Positions 59,562 to 64,000 of a stretch of DNA of 64,000 nucleotides are shown one piece after another. The DNA comes from Zoogloea sp. (GTDB lineage Bacteria > Pseudomonadota > Gammaproteobacteria > Burkholderiales > Rhodocyclaceae), in contig JADKKC010000010.1 in assembly GCA_016720685.1 (NCBI GenBank), positions 11,264 to 75,263 on the forward strand, in the 5' to 3' direction. The translations under genes were made by a program, and so were the position numbers. Each line of letters starts with the position of its first letter. The first letter of the stretch is position 1. The notes under the pieces are model-generated. The model did no database searches. It saw only the letters and a program-made list of their open reading frames with translations, and was not told the DNA's origin.

Positions 59562-62116
59562 GACGAACCCTCCTTGAGCGTCTTCTCGCTGATCGTGGCG
59601 AGATCAAAAGTGCGCTCGCCGATGGGCACCGCGAAGCCGACCCTTTTGTGCAGGATCACGCCGACCGGGCAGATGTTGGCGGCGCGGTCGGTCTTCGCAA
59701 AGTCGGTGTCGGCGAGGCGGCCGGATTCGGCATTGACGACCAGGTGCTTGTCGATGCCGCGGCCGGTGAGGGCGAAGACCGATTTGCCGTCGATGTCACG
59801 GCTGGCGCGCACGCACAGTTCGCAGAAGATGCAGCGGTTGAAGTCGAGCAGTACGTCGGGGTGGGAGGCGTCCACCGGGCGCTCGGGGAAGAAGTGCCGG
59901 AAGCGCGGGGTGAGCACTTCGTATTCGTAGCCGAGGGCCTGGAGTTCGCAGTCGCCGCTTTTTTCGCAGGAGGGGCAGAAGTGGTTGCCCTCGACGAGCA
60001 GCATTTGCAGCAGGCCGCGGCGTTCGCCGTTGATCTCGGGGGTGTTGCTTTCAACCTCCCAGCCTTCCTTGGCGGGCGTGGCGCAGGCCGAGACGTGGCG
60101 CCCGGCCGCTTTCACGACGCACAGCTTGCAGCTGCCGTGGGGCGGAAAATCCTGGTGCCAGCACAGGCTGGGAATGTAATGGCCGGCGGCGCGGGCGGCT
60201 TCGAGGACGGTTTGTCCGTCTTCGAAGGGCACGGGCAGGCCGTCGAGGAGAAACTGCTTGGTCATTTGGGCACCTTTCGCGCCACAAGCCGTTCCGCCGC
60301 GGAAGCATGCCCTGGGGGGGCCCGCGCCTTTTGTTCCCCCCGGGGTTGAGGTGCGGGCGGTGAGCTGGCGGGCTTCGGCAAGGGCCGCGTCGAGGTCGAA
60401 GGCGGGTTCGAAATCCAGTGACACCAGCCGCCGCTCGTAGGCCGGGCGGAATTTTTGCAGGGTGTCGATCACCGGGTTGGGCGAGGCGCTGCCGAGGCCG
60501 CAGTGGCTGGCGTTCTTGAGCAGGCGGTCGATCCAGTCGATGTCGTTGAGATCGGCCTTGGCGCCGTGGCCGTCGGCCAGCTTGTCCATGAAGCCCTTGA
60601 GCAGCGAGGTGCCGACGCGGCACGGGGTGCAGAAACCGCAACTTTCGTGGGCGAAGAAATGGATGAAGGCCCGGGCGACTTCGAAGAGATCGCGCGTGCC
60701 GTCGAAGATCATGAAGGCGCCGGCGGTGGGCACGTCTTCGTAGGCGATGCGGCGCTGGAACTCGTAGCTTGCGAGGCAGATGCCGGAGGCGCCGCCGACC
60801 TGGATGGCCTGGGTGTCGCTGGCGCCGCAGTCTTCGAGAATGCGGCTGATCTGGGCGCCGAAGGGGTATTCGTAGATGCCCGGCAGGGCGCAGTCGCCGG
60901 AAATGGAGATGAGCTTGGTGCCGGCCGACTGGGCGGTGCCCGTGGCGGCAAAATCTGCGCCGCCGTGAAGGGCGATGAGGCAGGTCTTGGCCAGGGTTTC
61001 GACGTTGTTCACGACCGTCGGCCGGCCCAGGTAGCCCTTGATGACGGGGAAGGGCGGGCGGATGCGCGGGGTGCCGCGCTTGCCTTCGAGCGATTCGATG
61101 AGTGCGCTTTCTTCGCCGCAGACATAGGCGCCGGCGCCGAGGTGGATCTGGATGTCGAAGTCGAAACCCGGCTGGCCGAGGATGTTTTTGCCCAGCAGGC
61201 CGGCTTCGCGGCGGCGGGCCAGCACGGCTTCAAGTTGCGGGCGCAGGTAGCGGTACTCGCCGCGCAGGTAGACAAAGCCTTCGCCGGCGCCCACGGCCCA
61301 GGCGGCGAGGCTCATGCCTTCGAAGACGAGGTCGGCGTAGCGGTTGAGGAGGACGCGATCCTTGAAGGTGCCGGGCTCGCCTTCGTCGGCGTTGCAGACG
61401 ATGACTTTCAATTCACCGGGGGCGTTGCGGGCGCTGGCCCATTTGACGGCGGTGGCAAAGCCCGCACCGCCGCGCCCGCGCAGGTTGGAGGCCTGCATTT
61501 CGGCGAGCCAGCCTTCCGGGCCGCGGGCGATGGCCGCCTTGAGGGCCTCGCCCGGCGCCATTTCAAGGCCAAGCAGGGCGCCCTTTAGGCGGATGTTGTC
61601 GTCCACCTGGAAGAATTCGGCGGGCCACAGCTCAAGCGGGCGCTGCTGGCGGATCATCTCGGCGATTTCGTTGATCCGCCGGTGGTTGAGCTGTCCGATG
61701 GCCTGGCCATTGACCAGCATCGCCGGGCCCTGGTCGCACAGGCCGGTGCAGGACGTGGTGGTGACGCTGACCAGCCCGTCTTCCGACATCTTGCCGGGCT
61801 CGATCCACAGCTTGCGGCACAGGGCATCGAGCAACTCGGCGTTGCCGAGCATGCGGTCGGTGATGTTGTCGGAGAACAGCACCCGGTAGCGGCCCACCGG
61901 GCGGGTGTAGAGAAAACTGTAGAAGCCGGCGACGCCCTCGACCCGGGCGCGGGGGATGTCGAGCCCCGCCGCGATGCGGGTCAGGACCGGGGCCGGCAGC
62001 CAGCCGGCGATGTCCTGGGCGTCGATGAGGATTTGCAGCAGGCGGGTCGGATCGTGCCGGTGTCGCTGCAGGATGCCGTCGAGGGCGGCGAATTCGTCTG
62101 ACGGGAGTGCGCTCAC
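59558..62116 (-). CDS. hoxFU: Fused HoxF-HoxU diaphorase subunits of NAD-linked hydrogenase
   Basis: One 852-aa open frame contains both diaphorase subunits. HoxF (about 1-595) has a NuoE-like N-terminal [2Fe-2S] domain (Cys in TTTSCTGLCDQG), FMN/NAD-binding segments (LRGRGGAGF; GAGAYVCGEESALIESLEGK) and a [4Fe-4S] motif (ESCGFCTPCRVG). HoxU begins at residue 618 (ATG at 60265, MTKQFLLDGLPVPFEDGQTV) and holds NuoG-type clusters (CWHQDFPPHGSCKLC, NHFCPSCEKSGDC, CIFCELC). The roughly 25-residue linker is encoded by GC-rich sequence that includes a dispersed intergenic repeat. HoxF and HoxU are normally separate genes. Internal initiation at 60265 could still yield free HoxU. Confidence 0.9.
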   Translation of the reverse strand: MSALPSDEFAALDGILQRHRHDPTRLLQILIDAQDIAGWLPAPVLTRIAAGLDIPRARVEGVAGFYSFLYTRPVGRYRVLFSDNITDRMLGNAELLDALCRKLWIEPGKMSEDGLVSVTTTSCTGLCDQGPAMLVNGQAIGQLNHRRINEIAEMIRQQRPLELWPAEFFQVDDNIRLKGALLGLEMAPGEALKAAIARGPEGWLAEMQASNLRGRGGAGFATAVKWASARNAPGELKVIVCNADEGEPGTFKDRVLLNRYADLVFEGMSLAAWAVGAGEGFVYLRGEYRYLRPQLEAVLARRREAGLLGKNILGQPGFDFDIQIHLGAGAYVCGEESALIESLEGKRGTPRIRPPFPVIKGYLGRPTVVNNVETLAKTCLIALHGGADFAATGTAQSAGTKLISISGDCALPGIYEYPFGAQISRILEDCGASDTQAIQVGGASGICLASYEFQRRIAYEDVPTAGAFMIFDGTRDLFEVARAFIHFFAHESCGFCTPCRVGTSLLKGFMDKLADGHGAKADLNDIDWIDRLLKNASHCGLGSASPNPVIDTLQKFRPAYERRLVSLDFEPAFDLDAALAEARQLTARTSTPGGTKGAGPPRACFRGGTACGAKGAQMTKQFLLDGLPVPFEDGQTVLEAARAAGHYIPSLCWHQDFPPHGSCKLCVVKAAGRHVSACATPAKEGWEVESNTPEINGERRGLLQMLLVEGNHFCPSCEKSGDCELQALGYEYEVLTPRFRHFFPERPVDASHPDVLLDFNRCIFCELCVRASRDIDGKSVFALTGRGIDKHLVVNAESGRLADTDFAKTDRAANICPVGVILHKRVGFAVPIGERTFDLATISEKTLKEGSS
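60260..60313 (-). repeat. Intergenic repeat copy inside hoxFU frame
   Basis: Read on the minus strand it runs GGGCATGCTTCC ... GGCGCGAAAGGTGCCCAAATGACC, closely matching the element before hslU (13302-13359), including the last 15 bases. It lies exactly at the HoxF/HoxU boundary and has no stop codon in the coding frame. Confidence 0.65.
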
Positions 62117-62186
62117 GAAAACCTCCGGCGGTGGGAAGCCAACGCGTGAAGTATGCGCGTCGGCATGCCGGATCTGTTGCGCTAGA

Positions 62187-63341
62187 TCATGAAATCACGG
62201 CGCGTCGAATGCGTTCCAGACCTGCCTCCAGGCGGGCCGGCGGGCAGCCGAAATTGAGCCGCACGAAGCCGGGCAGGCCGAAGTCCTTGCCGTCGGAAAG
62301 GCCGACGCCGGCGGCCTCAAAAAACGCCGCGGCGTTGGCAATGCCGCGCTCGGCCATGAGCGCGCGACAGTCGATCCAGGCCAGGTAGGTGGCTTCGACG
62401 GGCGTGGTGGACAGGCCGGGCAGCGCATTGATGGCCTCGAAAACCCGGGCCGCATTGGCGCGCAGGGTGTTTATGAGGGCTTCGCGCCAGGGGCCGCAAT
62501 CCCGGTAGGCAATTTCGGTGGCGGTGAGGCCGAGCACATTGACATGGGGCACGATGCCGGCCATCGCGCGCTTGTAGCGGGCGCGCAGCGCGGCGTCGGG
62601 GATGATGGCGAAGGCGCAGTAGAGGGCCGGGATGTTCCAGGTTTTGGAGGGCGCCATCAGCGTGATGGTGCGACGGGCGACGGCCTCGTCGAGGGTGGCG
62701 ATCGGAATGTGCGGCCTTGCCGGATCGAGGACGAGGCCGCAGTGGATTTCGTCGGAGCAGATGATGAGATCGTGGCGCTCGGCCAGTTCGGCGATGCGGC
62801 TGAGTTCGGCGTGCTCGAAGACGCGTCCGACGGGGTTGTGCGGGTTGCACAGCATGAACAGCCGCACGTTTTCCTGGAGCGCGGCCTCGGTGGCGGGCCA
62901 GTCCCATTCCCAGCGCGTGCGGCTATTCACCAGCGGTGCGGTGACGAGGCGCTGATCGAAGTTGGCCGCCGCGTGCAGGAAGGGCGGGTAGACCGGCGTG
63001 GCGGTGAAGACGCCGTCTCCGGGCTGGCCGACGGCGCGCACGGCGATGTTGAAGCCGGTGACGACGCCCGGCAGCCACACCAGCCATTCGGGCTGGATGC
63101 GCCAGGCGTGGTCGCGGGCGATGCCTTCGATGACCGCCTCGGCAACCGACGGCCAGGGGTCGGCGTAGCCGAACACGCGGTGGTCGATGCGTGCGTGAAG
63201 GGCGTCGATGATCAAGGGCGGGGCGGCGAAATCCATGTCGGCCACCCACATCGGGATCACGTCGCGGCCGGCGTAGCGGCGCCACTTGATGCTGTCGGTG
63301 CCGGTGCGATCGGGGCCGGTGCTGAAGTCGAAGGCGTTCAA
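62187..63341 (-). CDS. PatB/MalY-type C-S lyase (aminotransferase class I/II fold)
   Basis: PLP-dependent enzyme of about 384 aa. Family motifs are PDRTGTDSIKWRRY at the N terminus, PMWVADMDFAAPPLI, NPHNPVGRVF, the PLP Lys region MAPSKTWNIPALYCAFAI and the final RLNFGCP. It probably cleaves cystathionine or cysteine-type C-S bonds. The start is uncertain: TTG at 63341 yields LNAFDFSTGPDRTG, close to homologues, but without a good ribosome-binding site. The upstream frame is longer with no convincing extension. It neighbours cysK, consistent with sulfur amino acid metabolism. Confidence 0.85.
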   Translation of the reverse strand: MNAFDFSTGPDRTGTDSIKWRRYAGRDVIPMWVADMDFAAPPLIIDALHARIDHRVFGYADPWPSVAEAVIEGIARDHAWRIQPEWLVWLPGVVTGFNIAVRAVGQPGDGVFTATPVYPPFLHAAANFDQRLVTAPLVNSRTRWEWDWPATEAALQENVRLFMLCNPHNPVGRVFEHAELSRIAELAERHDLIICSDEIHCGLVLDPARPHIPIATLDEAVARRTITLMAPSKTWNIPALYCAFAIIPDAALRARYKRAMAGIVPHVNVLGLTATEIAYRDCGPWREALINTLRANAARVFEAINALPGLSTTPVEATYLAWIDCRALMAERGIANAAAFFEAAGVGLSDGKDFGLPGFVRLNFGCPPARLEAGLERIRRAVIS

Positions 63342-63439
63342 TTGAAAAAACCGTGAGGAAATCGTGGCGGGCAGAGCCGGGGCGGCCGGCGGCAGTATCG
63401 CTGTGCCGTCCCGGTGGCGGAGCTGATGTGTTGGCGCTT

Positions 63440-64000
63440 CTAAACTTCCAGGTGCTGGAACAGCACGGTGGAAAGGTAGCGCTCGCCGAATGAGGGGATG
63501 ATCACGACGATCAGCTTGCCGGCGTTTTCGGGCCTTTCGGCCACCTGCAGCGCCGCCCATACCGCGGCGCCGGACGAGATGCCGACCAGCAGCCCTTCCT
63601 GGGTTGCCAGCTGGCGGGCGGTGTCGAGGGCTGCGTCGTTGGGCACCTGCACAATTTCGTCGTACACGGCGGTGTTGAGAATGCCCGGCACGAAGCCGGC
63701 GCCGATGCCCTGGATCGGGTGCGGGCCACGGTTGCCACCGGACAACACCGGGCTGGCGGCGGGCTCCACGGCGACGACCCTGACGCCGGGCTTTTTGGCC
63801 TTGAGCGCTTCGCCCACGCCGGTGACGGTGCCGCCGGTGCCGACGCCGGCCACGAAGATATCCACCTGGCCGTCGGTGTCGGCCCAGATTTCCTCGGCGG
63901 TGGTGGCCCGGTGAATGGCCGGGTTGGCGGGGTTTTCGAATTGCTGGGGAATGAAGTAGCGGGAATCGGCGGCGGCCAGTTCATCGGCCTTCTTCAGCGC
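63440..64000 (-). CDS. cysK: Cysteine synthase A, partial (3' part in window)
   Basis: Partial CDS running off the right edge; the N-terminal half with the PLP lysine is outside the window. Visible are QFENPANPAIHRATTAEEIW, the GTGGTVTGVGEALK phosphate-loop motif, GIGAGFVPGIL and the C-terminal IPSFGERYLSTVLFQHLEV, all typical of CysK. It condenses O-acetylserine with sulfide to cysteine. CysB-type control cannot be judged from this end. Confidence 0.93.
   Translation of the reverse strand, partial: ALKKADELAAADSRYFIPQQFENPANPAIHRATTAEEIWADTDGQVDIFVAGVGTGGTVTGVGEALKAKKPGVRVVAVEPAASPVLSGGNRGPHPIQGIGAGFVPGILNTAVYDEIVQVPNDAALDTARQLATQEGLLVGISSGAAVWAALQVAERPENAGKLIVVIIPSFGERYLSTVLFQHLEV

Noticed and set aside
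59010..62116. Whether a hoxI-like gene accompanies the hox cluster.
   Set aside because: No HoxI-like reading frame was seen next to hoxFUYHW; the diaphorase and hydrogenase genes end at hoxW.

Overview
The window reads as a chromosomal segment of a GC-rich betaproteobacterium, most likely a Rhodocyclales/Zoogloeaceae-type organism. This is an inference from gene content and order: tol-pal with ybgC, an uvrA/MFS/ssb block, a RegBA redox two-component system, a bidirectional Hox hydrogenase, PEP-CTERM proteins and an ActP acetate symporter. No rRNA or tRNA gene, CRISPR array, intact insertion sequence or prophage was recognised.

Layout. 1-5.3 kb (minus): the ybgC-tolQ-tolR-tolA-tolB-pal-cpoB envelope operon. 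5.4-11.4 kb (plus): a zinc-homeostasis locus made of a cysteine-poor DksA, a COG0523/CobW GTPase, a small His/Cys exported protein, an outer-membrane barrel and ZnuA-ZnuC-ZnuB. 11.4-14.7 kb: a duplicated-STAS protein followed by the HslVU protease. 14.8-18.3 kb: an AEC transporter, then a regB-regA-hslR-hypothetical operon on the minus strand. 18.5-25.1 kb: a cold-shock gene, then minus-strand actP-DUF485, an acyl-CoA dehydrogenase and etfB/etfA, with REP-like hairpins between the last three. 25.3-28.1 kb: a PAS hybrid kinase and an OmpR-type regulator. 28.1-39.9 kb: a PEP-CTERM protein behind a good sigma-54 site, a YkvA protein, a PCuAC copper chaperone, a permease with a thioredoxin-like partner, an EamA transporter, WrbA, LysR, a ThDP enzyme, an old yellow enzyme, VF530, AzlCD and a 5'-truncated lgt. 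39.9-46.9 kb: YceH, a SEC-C protein, uvrA, an MFS transporter, ssb and a DUF4124 protein. 47-50.7 kb: an RTX-tailed extracellular nuclease and a small exported partner. 51.4-56.6 kb: an unusual HTH-REC regulator and a lipopolysaccharide-decoration module (frameshifted GT39-like transferase, GtrA, SDR, GtrB-like transferase) bounded by non-coding stretches. 57.0-62.1 kb: hoxF-hoxU (one continuous reading frame), hoxY, hoxH, hoxW. 62.2-64 kb: a PatB-type C-S lyase and the 3' part of cysK.

How the genes work together. Tol-Pal supports envelope constriction. The zinc locus couples high-affinity uptake to a GTPase metallochaperone and a DksA that should not need zinc. RegBA and the PAS kinase/regulator pair are candidate redox and carbon sensors for a respiratory metabolism that includes acetate uptake, acyl-CoA oxidation through ETF, and NAD-linked hydrogen turnover.

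Most notable observations: the fused HoxFU frame carrying a dispersed intergenic repeat also found before hslU; an lgt lacking its N-terminal region at a hairpin junction; the zinc locus with two poorly characterised envelope proteins; a tandemly duplicated helical/STAS protein; a sigma-54 site in front of the PEP-CTERM gene; and a single-base frameshift in a GT39-like glycosyltransferase.
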